NCBI RefSeq assembly: GCF_002836745.1
Contig: NZ_PJAR01000029.1
Span: 24,929-88,928, forward strand
Reading direction: 5' to 3'
Origin: Glaciecola sp. 33A
Lineage (GTDB): Bacteria > Pseudomonadota > Gammaproteobacteria > Enterobacterales > Alteromonadaceae
Length of the DNA stretch: 64,000 bases
Below, piece after piece: positions 1 to 8,514 of this stretch (the first letter of the stretch is position 1; every line of letters begins with the position of its first letter). Below the pieces are notes generated by a model. That model saw only the letters and a list, made by a program, of their open reading frames with translations. It was not told the DNA's origin and did not search any database. The translations under genes were made by a program, and so were the position numbers.

Positions 1-951
1 TATGCCATAATTTACTTGTACAAACTGCACATCACCTTTAAACGGACAAAGATTCGCAAAGAAATGCACCGCCGCTATTGCTGGCCAAATAATTAAGACG
101 TATTCAAGTTTAGAAATAGTAAAAAATAGCGCAGGGTCTCCTATGAACACGTAAAAATAGTCGGAAGCAACTAAGCCTCGCATTAATCCTGCAAAGCCTA
201 ATATTACTAACAAAAGTAGTGTTTTTTCCTTTGGTCGTTGAGCATAAAAAATTAAATTTTGCATAACCACAAAAACACCAACACCAACGATTAATATTCT
301 AATCGCCAAGTCGATGTAGATACTTCGGCTTGCTTGCTCATGTTCTTGTATCACTGGGACCGCGAATAAACCAGCACGGACAGACGTATGACTGGACAAG
401 TAAATAACAAGGGTGCCTTTGTTACTATCAGTCGGTAAATCTAAGATTGTGGTTCTGTAGCGTTGTTCTTGGTCCAGGCCATCTTTGGATATTTTACCTG
501 AATTGCCAAGATAGCGACTGCTTCCATCTGCGTTTACCCACCAAGCTTGCCATGCATCACTGACACTGCGCATATGAATAGCGGGTTGCTCAAACACTCC
601 CTCTAGCCCATCTATTTCAAGAAGATAAGTGCCATAACCATATACAAATGGCTGTGTGTTGTGCACATCCTTTTCAACGATATTTTCTAAAAAATCTAGT
701 TTCCGGATAATTCTGATTGGATATTTATGGCTATCTAACTCATTTAAGGGCAACCATTCGCCCCAGTAAAAACCCCAGGGGCCGTCCAGTTTAACGTCAC
801 CGTCTTGATACTGCTGAGATACGTTAATAGTAGGAATAGATTGCGCGCTAGCATGAACACAGAGGGTTGTATTAACAGAAATAGCCAAACAAACTAAGAG
901 CACACGCACCAAAAGGCATTGTTTGCTGAAAAATGTGGCTTTTTGAGGCAT
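1..951 (-). CDS. 7TMR-DISM family sensor protein, 3' part cut off by the window edge
   Basis: The minus-strand frame from the ATG at 951 stays open for 317 codons to the window edge, so the C-terminal output domain is missing. Residues 1 to about 37 look like a signal peptide. Next comes a periplasmic beta-rich domain with the hallmark LDGPWGFYWGEWLP near residue 55, typical of the 7TMR-DISM extracellular domain that binds a small ligand. From about residue 225 hydrophobic helices begin (IRILIVGVGVFVVM, TLLLLVILGFAG, LEYVLIIWPAIAAV), the start of the seven-helix membrane unit. The missing part could be a histidine kinase, diguanylate cyclase or adenylate cyclase domain; the sequence here cannot tell. 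Family assignment is fairly sure, output unknown. Confidence 0.75.
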   Translation of the reverse strand, partial: MPQKATFFSKQCLLVRVLLVCLAISVNTTLCVHASAQSIPTINVSQQYQDGDVKLDGPWGFYWGEWLPLNELDSHKYPIRIIRKLDFLENIVEKDVHNTQPFVYGYGTYLLEIDGLEGVFEQPAIHMRSVSDAWQAWWVNADGSSRYLGNSGKISKDGLDQEQRYRTTILDLPTDSNKGTLVIYLSSHTSVRAGLFAVPVIQEHEQASRSIYIDLAIRILIVGVGVFVVMQNLIFYAQRPKEKTLLLLVILGFAGLMRGLVASDYFYVFIGDPALFFTISKLEYVLIIWPAIAAVHFFANLCPFKGDVQFVQVNYGI

Positions 952-1081
952 AAATTATTCTTAGTGTACTGCTAAAAATCGGGATAGTTAGGAGAGTAAA
1001 CGTAATACTTGCCGTATGCAACAAACGTAAAATCACTCAAATAATCTACGATTGCCAGAGCGCAAAGTTGATGCCGCTCTT

Positions 1082-3235
1082 TTATTTAAGACCGGGACGA
1101 TAACGGCGCTCTACCTGCTTTTCTAACTCAGCGCGTTGAAACAACACGCGCCGTTCTTGTTGTGCAACAAACATCTCCATTTGGTCATTGTAGTGCACCG
1201 AATTGCTGTCCTTTGTAGCCGAACCATACTGATGGATGGCGTCACTTTGAACCACTCCATTTTTATCCCAAGACACGAACATCATAAAGCCGTCGCCAGC
1301 AATGTTTTCAATTTGTCCATTTTGGTCCATTTCCTGACCATAAACCGCACGCAAAATATCAGGCCCGCCACTCATTGGCAGATTCTTTTCACCTCGTTTT
1401 AAACGATATACGTCACCATAAGGTGGTGTATAACTGCCGTGATATTTGACTAATACAGCGACCGCTTTTTTGAAGGCTTGCGTGATTTTGTGCATCTCTA
1501 CTGGTTTGCCATTGGCTTTTTGTATAGGAGCCATCGTCAGCACCGCTAGAGCCGCTTCATGATTATCTTGGTGAGTTGAGAGGTTCCAACTGCGCAATGC
1601 ATCCAGAGCGCCTAATTCAATTTGGCTTAAGTCGACGCTTTGTTGTTGCGCTAGCCATTTATGGAATACCGTGATTTGATAAGAGTTTGGATGATAGAAC
1701 AAGTCATATTTCACTTCCTTAAAAAGTCCCTTAGATATCTTCTTTACGCCTTTTAATTTTTCCTCAATTTGTAACGCACGGTTAGTCACAAAGGTCTCAA
1801 TTCCCATCGACTCAGGGTATTGGCTTTCTTGCGCATCATCATCGCCATCAGTCGCTAGCCAAGGTGTGTTGTTGGCATTATAAACTAGCCCAGAACTCGG
1901 ATTGACTGTTTTTGGCATAGCAGAAAAGTCATGAAATTCAGTCCAAATTAAATCCGAACGATCACCCGGTAGAATTCTATCCCATTGCCATCCATCGATG
2001 CGCTTGGGGAACTTTGCGTTATAATAGTGTGCGATATTGCCGGCTTTATCTGCATATACAAAGTTAATACTGGGCATGCTATTTAATTTCAAAGCCGCTT
2101 CAAATTGTTCTTTATTAGTGGCTTTGTTTGCCGCAAACATAAACTCTAAAGTACCCACTTCGTTCATACCGGACCAGCGCAGTGCAAATGAACCTCTCTT
2201 GGTTGCCATCACCGGCCCATGCTCGGATATATTAATTTCTTTTTTTACAGTCCATCTCAACGGACCGAATAACTTTATGGTCATTTTAGCCACTTTTGTT
2301 TTAAACGTTTTCCACTGTCCATCTAGGAGATATTGATTTTCGTTATCAGGGTTGATAGTTAATTGATAAATATCCACTAAATCAGGCTTATTCACTGTGT
2401 TAGCCCAACCCAAATGATCATTGTGGCCATGAATAATTACCGGTGCACCAGGGAAAGTAGAACCCACCATGTTCCATCCCTCCTCACTGTGCAAACGCGC
2501 CTCATACCAAGCAACTGGGCCAGAGAGAGGTTGGTGACTATTGATTAATAAATGCGTGAGCCCGTCTTCTGAACGATGTGGAGCGACAGCAATACCTTGA
2601 CTACCAATGGGCAATGCGTTGGTGGGTTGCCAAATAAGTGCATTTTGCGACTTAGCAACCTCGGGCGGCACTGCAAGGTTAACTAAATCACTTAGTATCT
2701 GGTCAAAGCCATAAAACATCGGCATTTTAAACGTAAAGCCCGCGATAATATCTTTGCCTGTCGCGGGTAAAAAGTAGCGGCTGACATGTTGTGGGTTCTG
2801 AGCTGCATATAGGTTCACACCATCCGCATAGGCTTGTGCGATTTGTTTGATCTTTTCTGGTACTTGCCTCTCATAATTTGCGTTGACGGCATCCCAGACA
2901 CCCATAAATTGAACCACGAAATCGGTCTCTGTAGCCTGATATCCTATTTCAGCAGCCAATGTACCCCGCGTTGCAAGTAACACGGATTGAAGCGTTTCAA
3001 AATCGTCTTCACTTTGTACATAGCCCAATCCAAATGCAGTATCGATATCCCTGTTGCCGTAAATATGAGGAATTCCGAGCCCGTCGCGCATGACTTCAAC
3101 ATCATACTTTGTGGCCTTAGCTATGTACGCGCGAGTGTCAGGCATACTTGGCAGTGTTAGGTAAGCAATGCAGAAAACACAAGCAATGACCGATACCAAT
3201 ATATACCCGAACCATTTTAGTGAGATGTATTTCAT
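1082..3235 (-). CDS. Penicillin acylase family protein (N-terminal nucleophile amidohydrolase)
   Basis: A 717-residue protein of the penicillin G acylase / acyl-homoserine-lactone acylase family. Members are made as a precursor that cleaves itself to expose an N-terminal Ser nucleophile. Here residues 9-28 form a hydrophobic helix serving as signal or anchor. The alpha part holds DGLGIPHIYG near 51-60. The likely autocleavage site is the Gly211-Ser212 junction in LPIGSQGIAVAPHRS, which would make Ser212 the catalytic residue of the beta chain. The following NSHQPLSGPVAWYEARL matches the conserved substrate-pocket stretch. Substrate cannot be predicted: aculeacin-, AHL- and beta-lactam-type acylases share these motifs. 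It lies tail to head with the oligopeptidase upstream but 225 bp apart, so probably its own unit. The ATG at 3235 directly precedes the signal region. Confidence 0.85.
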   Translation of the reverse strand: MKYISLKWFGYILVSVIACVFCIAYLTLPSMPDTRAYIAKATKYDVEVMRDGLGIPHIYGNRDIDTAFGLGYVQSEDDFETLQSVLLATRGTLAAEIGYQATETDFVVQFMGVWDAVNANYERQVPEKIKQIAQAYADGVNLYAAQNPQHVSRYFLPATGKDIIAGFTFKMPMFYGFDQILSDLVNLAVPPEVAKSQNALIWQPTNALPIGSQGIAVAPHRSEDGLTHLLINSHQPLSGPVAWYEARLHSEEGWNMVGSTFPGAPVIIHGHNDHLGWANTVNKPDLVDIYQLTINPDNENQYLLDGQWKTFKTKVAKMTIKLFGPLRWTVKKEINISEHGPVMATKRGSFALRWSGMNEVGTLEFMFAANKATNKEQFEAALKLNSMPSINFVYADKAGNIAHYYNAKFPKRIDGWQWDRILPGDRSDLIWTEFHDFSAMPKTVNPSSGLVYNANNTPWLATDGDDDAQESQYPESMGIETFVTNRALQIEEKLKGVKKISKGLFKEVKYDLFYHPNSYQITVFHKWLAQQQSVDLSQIELGALDALRSWNLSTHQDNHEAALAVLTMAPIQKANGKPVEMHKITQAFKKAVAVLVKYHGSYTPPYGDVYRLKRGEKNLPMSGGPDILRAVYGQEMDQNGQIENIAGDGFMMFVSWDKNGVVQSDAIHQYGSATKDSNSVHYNDQMEMFVAQQERRVLFQRAELEKQVERRYRPGLK

Positions 3236-3460
3236 TGATGAGTACTTTTCTTGATAGATAATTTATAGGCTTGAGAGCACTTTAACAGCCTTCAAGTCAC
3301 AAAGGCTAAAATAAGGTAACAAGACATAGTTACCTTGTGATTAGATTGCAGAAAAGTAATATCATACTTAGCATCTGGACGTATTAACCAGCGAACTATG
3401 GGCACAACTTTACAATCAAAAAAGTCCTACCCATAAAATAGTCGGCGTATTATTAATCCA

Positions 3461-5551
3461 TTACCTTAACGTCAACTCTTCAACACCCATGTTATACAAT
3501 ACAAAACCGTAAATATCAGCATACTGCTCAATGGTTTTGCTAATAGGTGTTCCTGCACCGTGACCTGCATCAGTTTCAATGCGAATAAGTACTGGATTAT
3601 CACCTTCTTGGAATTCCTGCAGTACCGCAGCAAACTTGAATGAATGTGCCGGTACGACTCGGTCATCATGATCCGCAGTAGTGATCATCGTTGCAGGGTA
3701 TTTTTTACCTGCTTTCACATTATGAACCGGTGAATAAGCTTTTATGTAATTGTACATTTCTCGGCTTTGCTCAGCGGTGCCATAATCGTAAGCCCAGCCA
3801 GCGCCGGCGGTGAATGTGTGGTAGCGCAACATGTCCAATACACCAACAGCTGGTAACACAACTTTGGCAAGGTCTGGACGTTGAGTCATTACTGCGCCAA
3901 CTAACAAACCGCCGTTAGAGCCGCCGCGTAAAGCAAGATAACTACTGCTTGTATACTTGTTATCAATAAGATATTCAGCAGCGGCAATAAAGTCATCAAA
4001 TACGTTTTGCTTTTGCATTTGTGTACCCGCTTTATGCCATGCTTTGCCGTACTCACCGCCGCCGCGAATATTGGGAACAGCGTAAACACCGCCCAATTCA
4101 AGCCAAGCTGCAAGCGTAGGACTAAAGCTCGGTGTTAGGCTAATGTTAAAGCCACCGTAGCCGTAGAGCATTGTTGGGTTTTTACCATTCAGCTCGGTAT
4201 CTTTGTGATATGTGATGATCATAGGCACATGAGTGCCGTCTTTGGACTTATAAAAAACTTGTTTTGAAACAAATTTAGACGCATCAAACTTTGATGCCGG
4301 CTTGTTAAACAGCATCGACTCACCCGTTGCAATATCTAGGGCGTAAATAGTCGTTGGGGTAATGTAATTACTGAATGTGTAATAACTGGTGTTTGCATCG
4401 AACTTATCGCCGTTCATGCTGACGGAGCCGATGTCTGGCAGTTCAATTGTGCGCAGTTTTTTGCCTTCTAAATTGTATTGATAAACCTTAGAAATCGCAT
4501 CCACCATATATTCTGCAAAAATATACCCGCCGGCACTGCTTGGCGACAACACATTGGTCGTTTCGGGGATCAGATCTTTCCAATTCTCGACACTCGGCGC
4601 CTTCGCATTTACCACAACAACTTTGCTATTAAGCGCATTGTGATTAGTTGTTAAGTAAAGGCTGTCACCTTTATTAGTAAGCATCGAAACGTCGTTGTCA
4701 GTGGTCTCAATAACTGTTTTCCAACCCGCATTTGGATTTGAAAGGTCTTTTAAAAATGCGCGATTACCCGAGGTTGAGTTTGCCGCAGATACCAATAAAA
4801 AGCGATCATCCTCACTGACTTGAGCACCAATATAACGGTGTTTTTCAACATCAGTATGACCGTATATCTTGAGATCATCCGCTTGGGGCGTTCCAATTTT
4901 GTGATAATAAAGCTTGTGCTGATCGGTTTTTTGACTTAACTCAGAACCCGCCGGTTTGTCATAACTGCAGTAATAAATACCTTCATTTTTGTACCATGAC
5001 AAGCCGCTAAATTTAACGTTTATCAAGGTGTCGCTAAGTAACTCTGTAGTGTCGGTGTTAATAACATAAACTTGGCGCCAGTCGCTACCGCCAGTAGACG
5101 TTTGATAAGCTGCTGTGGAACCATCAGCAGAGAATGACAAACCCGCTAGCGATATCGTGCCGTCATCGCTAAATTTGTTAGGGTCAATAAAAACGGTCGC
5201 ATCACCGCCGCCTTTTGAACGATAAACAAGGCTTTGATTTTGTAAGCCATCATTTTTATAAAAATACGTGTACTCGCCTTCAGTGAAAGGGGCAGATACG
5301 CGCTCATAATCTAGTAAGTCACGCACAACTTTGGCAATTTCTTCACGGTAAGAAATGTTTTCTAAATAAGCCTGTGTGGTTTCATTTTGTGTGTCTACCC
5401 ATGCTTCAGTTTCTGCACTGCGGTCGTCTTCTAGCCAGCGATATGGATCTGCAACTTGATCATCAAAATAAGTATCAACGACGTCTCCTTTTGCCGTGAT
5501 AGGGTAATCAACAGTAATAATTTTATATGCTTTTTGTACTACTTCAGACAC
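3461..5551 (-). CDS. Prolyl oligopeptidase (S9A serine peptidase), now starting at GTG
   Basis: A 696-residue S9A peptidase that cuts short peptides after proline. The N-terminal seven-bladed propeller (about 75-420) precedes an alpha/beta-hydrolase domain. The catalytic triad is visible: Ser545 in LRGGSNGGLL, Asp629 in ADHDDRVVPAHS, His663 in DAGHGAGTP; RGGGEYGKAWH near 496 is also typical. The only complete start is the GTG at 5551, with AGAGGA 8 nt upstream, which predicts a cytoplasmic enzyme. Reading the same frame further upstream gives a 38-residue lipoprotein-like signal peptide interrupted by a TAG (see 5573-5689), so the gene probably once encoded an exported lipoprotein. The mature domain is intact and shows no further damage. 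Family call is firm; location of the present product is uncertain. Confidence 0.93.
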   Translation of the reverse strand: MSEVVQKAYKIITVDYPITAKGDVVDTYFDDQVADPYRWLEDDRSAETEAWVDTQNETTQAYLENISYREEIAKVVRDLLDYERVSAPFTEGEYTYFYKNDGLQNQSLVYRSKGGGDATVFIDPNKFSDDGTISLAGLSFSADGSTAAYQTSTGGSDWRQVYVINTDTTELLSDTLINVKFSGLSWYKNEGIYYCSYDKPAGSELSQKTDQHKLYYHKIGTPQADDLKIYGHTDVEKHRYIGAQVSEDDRFLLVSAANSTSGNRAFLKDLSNPNAGWKTVIETTDNDVSMLTNKGDSLYLTTNHNALNSKVVVVNAKAPSVENWKDLIPETTNVLSPSSAGGYIFAEYMVDAISKVYQYNLEGKKLRTIELPDIGSVSMNGDKFDANTSYYTFSNYITPTTIYALDIATGESMLFNKPASKFDASKFVSKQVFYKSKDGTHVPMIITYHKDTELNGKNPTMLYGYGGFNISLTPSFSPTLAAWLELGGVYAVPNIRGGGEYGKAWHKAGTQMQKQNVFDDFIAAAEYLIDNKYTSSSYLALRGGSNGGLLVGAVMTQRPDLAKVVLPAVGVLDMLRYHTFTAGAGWAYDYGTAEQSREMYNYIKAYSPVHNVKAGKKYPATMITTADHDDRVVPAHSFKFAAVLQEFQEGDNPVLIRIETDAGHGAGTPISKTIEQYADIYGFVLYNMGVEELTLR

Positions 5552-5572
5552 TTTGGCTTCCTCTAATTTTGG

Positions 5573-5689
5573 CTAACAAGCCATTAATGTTACTGTGACT
5601 GTGGCGGCAACTGCCATTGTCATTGCCAACACCTCTTTGCTTATTGTTTTCAAAAACGATAATGCGCGCGAAAAGCTGAAACTTTTCAT
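5573..5689 (-). pseudogene. Disconnected lipoprotein leader of the prolyl oligopeptidase, ended by an in-frame TAG
   Basis: From the ATG at 5689 the frame of the downstream oligopeptidase encodes 38 residues, MKSFSFSRALSF... to ...VTVTLMAC, with a hydrophobic core and a lipobox-like LMAC. The next codon (5575-5573) is TAG. After it the frame continues open through PKLEEAK into the GTG start at 5551 with no shift. The ATG overlaps the TGA of the dsbA-like gene as ATGA, the usual sign of translational coupling. A CAG-to-TAG change at the residue after the lipid-bearing Cys would explain this. An alternative start for the leader is the ATG encoding residue 23, with AGAGGTG before it, but that leader would lack a positive N-region. 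Confidence 0.7.
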
Positions 5690-6333
5690 CTCTCATTTGC
5701 GATTTTAATTAATGCTTGCTGAAACACTTCAGCAGGCTGTCCACCGCTGATCAAGTGTTTATTGTTGACAATGACCGCCGGCACAGATTGCACTCCCGCA
5801 CTCTGATATTGTTGCTGTAATTGGCGAACGTCTGCTGTAAATCGATCCGACTGCAATACTTTTTTAGCGCCGGCAACATCTAAACCAACACTATTAGCTG
5901 TTTTTAAAAGCTGCTCATGGGCGCTTGGATTGCCATTGTTTTTGAAATACAAATCAAACAATGCCAGCTTTAATTCAGTCTGCTTACCCTGAGTTTTGGC
6001 CCAGTGTAATAAACGATGCGCATCAAACGTATTATAAATGCGACCACCCCCTCTGTTACCAAATGCATAGCCAACGTCGAGTCCGCGCTGCCTAATAGCG
6101 TCTCGATTTTGTTCTGCTTGTTGCTCAGAAATTTGATATTTTTGAGTTAAATGCTCGTTTATTTCCTGCCCTTCGGGTGGCATTTGTGGATTCAGTTCAA
6201 AGGGTTGCCATTCGATACTTGCCGTAATATCTGGCGCTACTTCTTTTAAGGCTGCTTGCAGTGCTTTAAAACCGATAATGCACCATGGGCAGGATATATC
6301 GGACACAATATCTATCTTTAATTCAGTCGCCAT
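5686..6333 (-). CDS. DsbA-family oxidoreductase, FrnE-like
   Basis: A 215-residue thioredoxin-fold protein of the FrnE / 2-hydroxychromene-2-carboxylate isomerase branch. The redox motif CPWC occupies residues 15-18 in DIVSDISCPWCIIG, directly after the first beta strand, and no signal peptide precedes it, so the protein is cytoplasmic. The helical insert (about 60-150) contains the FrnE-type NTFDAHRLLHWAKTQG, and the cis-proline loop is GVQSVPAVIV near 180. FrnE proteins act as cytoplasmic disulfide oxidoreductases or isomerases. The stop codon overlaps the ATG of the disrupted oligopeptidase leader, so the two were probably one operon. Confidence 0.88.
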   Translation of the reverse strand: MATELKIDIVSDISCPWCIIGFKALQAALKEVAPDITASIEWQPFELNPQMPPEGQEINEHLTQKYQISEQQAEQNRDAIRQRGLDVGYAFGNRGGGRIYNTFDAHRLLHWAKTQGKQTELKLALFDLYFKNNGNPSAHEQLLKTANSVGLDVAGAKKVLQSDRFTADVRQLQQQYQSAGVQSVPAVIVNNKHLISGGQPAEVFQQALIKIANER

Positions 6334-6382
6334 TCTTAATTATCCTTTTCAGTTGTGGATCTTGGACGGTAATAGCAAACAC

Positions 6383-6922
6383 TTATCGAACGATGTCTAA
6401 AAGCGCCTTAAACTTATCATCTTTACAGTCTTTTATCATTTCAAACAGGCACATTTCAGTGCTAGTGATGCCCACATCCTTGCTTAGCAATTTGGTAATG
6501 GCAGCCTGTTTGTTGGTATCTTCCCGCGAACCTATGCTGTCGACAACGACTTCAATTGACTTACCCATTTGTTTTAAGCCCATCGCAGTTTGGTATACAC
6601 AAACATGCGCTTCGATGCCACAAATTAGCCAATGTTTAACCCCTACTTTGTTAATTTTCTCAACAAAACGAGGGCTTGCGCAAGCATCAAATGTGTATTT
6701 TTTAATGCAAGGATAACTATTTAATAAGGGCCTGATCTCGGATGCTGTTTTGCCTAACTTTTCGGGATTCTGTTCAAGCACTAAGATTGGTAACTCCAGT
6801 AAGATGCAGCCTTTAATCAACTTGGCTACATTCTGAAACATCATCTCGCTATTGTGCACAAGATGCGACAATTTACCTTGAACATCGACGACAATAAGAC
6901 CGGTATCATTTTTATCTAACAT
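6383..6922 (-). CDS. Isochorismatase-like cysteine hydrolase
   Basis: About 179 residues from the ATG at 6922; an in-frame TTG five codons earlier is possible but less likely. The fold is the YcaC-type isochorismatase-like hydrolase. The catalytic set can be placed as Asp13 in GLIVVDVQGKL, Lys75 in KKYTFDAC and Cys108 in GIEAHVCVYQT, with the usual cis-peptide region before the Cys. LVLEQNPEKLG near 48 matches the family's conserved EQ-P-LG stretch. Such proteins hydrolyse amides or ureas, or have unknown substrates; nothing in the context fixes one. It stands 50 bp upstream of the dsbA-like gene on the same strand and may share its transcript. Confidence 0.85.
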   Translation of the reverse strand: MLDKNDTGLIVVDVQGKLSHLVHNSEMMFQNVAKLIKGCILLELPILVLEQNPEKLGKTASEIRPLLNSYPCIKKYTFDACASPRFVEKINKVGVKHWLICGIEAHVCVYQTAMGLKQMGKSIEVVVDSIGSREDTNKQAAITKLLSKDVGITSTEMCLFEMIKDCKDDKFKALLDIVR

Positions 6923-7031
6923 CGTATTCTCAATCAAAAAGAAATGAACATAGCTTAGTATATCGCTGTTTTTTTGTCACATTAGATACGCCTTAGATAT
7001 TAATTGCACAGTAAACACGAAATAGACGAAT

Positions 7032-7091
7032 ATTTGATAAGCGAGCATTTGATAAAATAGCATTTGATAAGCTAGCATTTGATAAGCTAAC
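7032..7091. repeat. Four 15-bp tandem repeats upstream of nagA
   Basis: Four adjacent copies of a unit close to ATTTGATAAGCTAGC, the second with AAA for AGC in the middle and the first and last with one change each. The array ends about 104 bp before the nagA start, inside the divergent promoter region between nagA and the isochorismatase-like gene. Regulatory meaning is unknown. Confidence 0.85.
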
Positions 7092-7194
7092 GATGCGTAA
7101 TCTATGTTAACTAGTTTACGTAATATTTATCAATGTTGTTTGAGAGTGCGCTACCATTACAATTACGCTGCGCAAGCAACAAAGCCAACACAAA

Positions 7195-8367
7195 ATGAGT
7201 AATTACATGACAAGCTATTTCGCCAAGCGACTATTTGACGGTCTGCGAATGCATGACAACATGCACTTAGACGTCAGCAAAGGTATCATTTGCAGTATCA
7301 AAAAAGCTCACTCCACTCACTTAAAAGCAGATGTAAAGCTAGATGGGTTGGTGTGTGCTGGTTTTATCGATACTCAAGTTAATGGCGGTGGTGGGGTTTT
7401 GTTCAATCATGAACCCTCACTTGAAACCCTGGTTGCGATGCTGCAAGGCCATTCGAAATATGGCACAACGGGCATGTTACCAACCCTAATAACGGATAGC
7501 AGTGAGGTGATGAAAACAGCAGCCAATGCTGTTGCCGAGGCTATAGCTAAACCCATATCTGGTATCTTGGGAATTCACTTTGAAGGACCGAATTTAAGTA
7601 AGGTAAAGCGCGGCATTCATCCGAGCAAGCATGTCAGAACAATCAGTGATATCGATTTAGCCACGTTTACACGCAGTGATATCGGTCGGGTTTTAGTGAC
7701 TCTTGCACCAGAAAATGTATCACCCGATGTGATCACCGACCTTGTTAACCAAGGTGTTATTGTTTCGTTGGGCCATACGGGCGCAAATAGTGATCAAGCA
7801 CTTAGGGCGATTGAGGCCGGCGCAACTTGTATCACCCACTTATTCAATGCTATGTCAGGGTTAACAGCAAGGGAGCCTGGACTGATTAACATTGCGTTAA
7901 GCGATTTACGCGTAACCGCAGGATTGATTGCCGACTTGCACCATGTCCACCCGCAGAACTGCGCCCTAGCCTACCAATGCATTGGTGCTGAGCGTTTAAT
8001 GTTGGTAACTGATGCAATGGCACATGTGGGGTCCGATCTGCAAACTTTGGCATGGCTGAATTCAACCATCACCAAAACGGCCGGCAAATTGACATTGGAT
8101 GACGGCAGTCTCGCCGGTTCGTGTTTAGACATGAACAGTGCAGTAAGAAATATGTATTCTTTGCTGAAGCAACACACCAGATGGACCGACGCAAATGATC
8201 TGCTAGGAGATGTGCTCAACATGGCGAGCCAGGTTCCAGCCCGCCTGTTGGGTATTCAAGATAGAGGAAAGTTACTTAGCGGAAATAAAGCTGACTTCGT
8301 GTTACTTGACGACGATATGCGTATGAAAGGATGCTGGATACACGGAGAAAAAGTGTCAGGCAATTGA
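7195..8367 (+). CDS. nagA: N-acetylglucosamine-6-phosphate deacetylase
   Basis: A 390-residue amidohydrolase that removes acetate from GlcNAc-6-phosphate in chitin and peptidoglycan recycling. Signatures in order: GFIDTQVNGGGG (57-68), metal ligand Glu130 in GIHFEGPN, His194 in SLGHTG, His215 in THLFNAM, the phosphate-binding AGLIADLHH near 242-250, and catalytic Asp273 in LVTDAMA. Length matches E. coli NagA (382). There is no nagB, nagE or NagC-type regulator beside it, so it is a lone copy here. The ATG at 7195 is preferred; a second ATG 12 nt later is possible. It converges with the GNAT-nitrilase gene. Confidence 0.9.
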   Translation: MSNYMTSYFAKRLFDGLRMHDNMHLDVSKGIICSIKKAHSTHLKADVKLDGLVCAGFIDTQVNGGGGVLFNHEPSLETLVAMLQGHSKYGTTGMLPTLITDSSEVMKTAANAVAEAIAKPISGILGIHFEGPNLSKVKRGIHPSKHVRTISDIDLATFTRSDIGRVLVTLAPENVSPDVITDLVNQGVIVSLGHTGANSDQALRAIEAGATCITHLFNAMSGLTAREPGLINIALSDLRVTAGLIADLHHVHPQNCALAYQCIGAERLMLVTDAMAHVGSDLQTLAWLNSTITKTAGKLTLDDGSLAGSCLDMNSAVRNMYSLLKQHTRWTDANDLLGDVLNMASQVPARLLGIQDRGKLLSGNKADFVLLDDDMRMKGCWIHGEKVSGN

Positions 8368-8431
8368 CTCACATAATCTTGCTAATGATAGCGGACGTTC
8401 ATTTAACGCTGAATATCCGCTTTTGCATCAA

Positions 8432-8500
8432 CTGCTTTTTATAACCTGATTTTCATAAACTGATTTTCATAAAGTGCTTTTCATAAAGTGCTTTCATGAA
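8432..8500. repeat. Five 14-bp tandem repeats between convergent genes
   Basis: Plus-strand units are CTGCTTTTTATAAC, CTGATTTTCATAAA twice, GTGCTTTTCATAAA and a 13-bp GTGCTTTCATGAA. The array begins 15 bp beyond the stop codon of the GNAT-nitrilase gene (minus strand) and lies 65 bp after nagA. Seen as minus-strand RNA each unit reads like TTTATGAAAAGCAC. The period equals that of two other arrays at gene ends in this window. Confidence 0.85.
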
Positions 8501-8514
8501 CAACTTTTGCTGAA

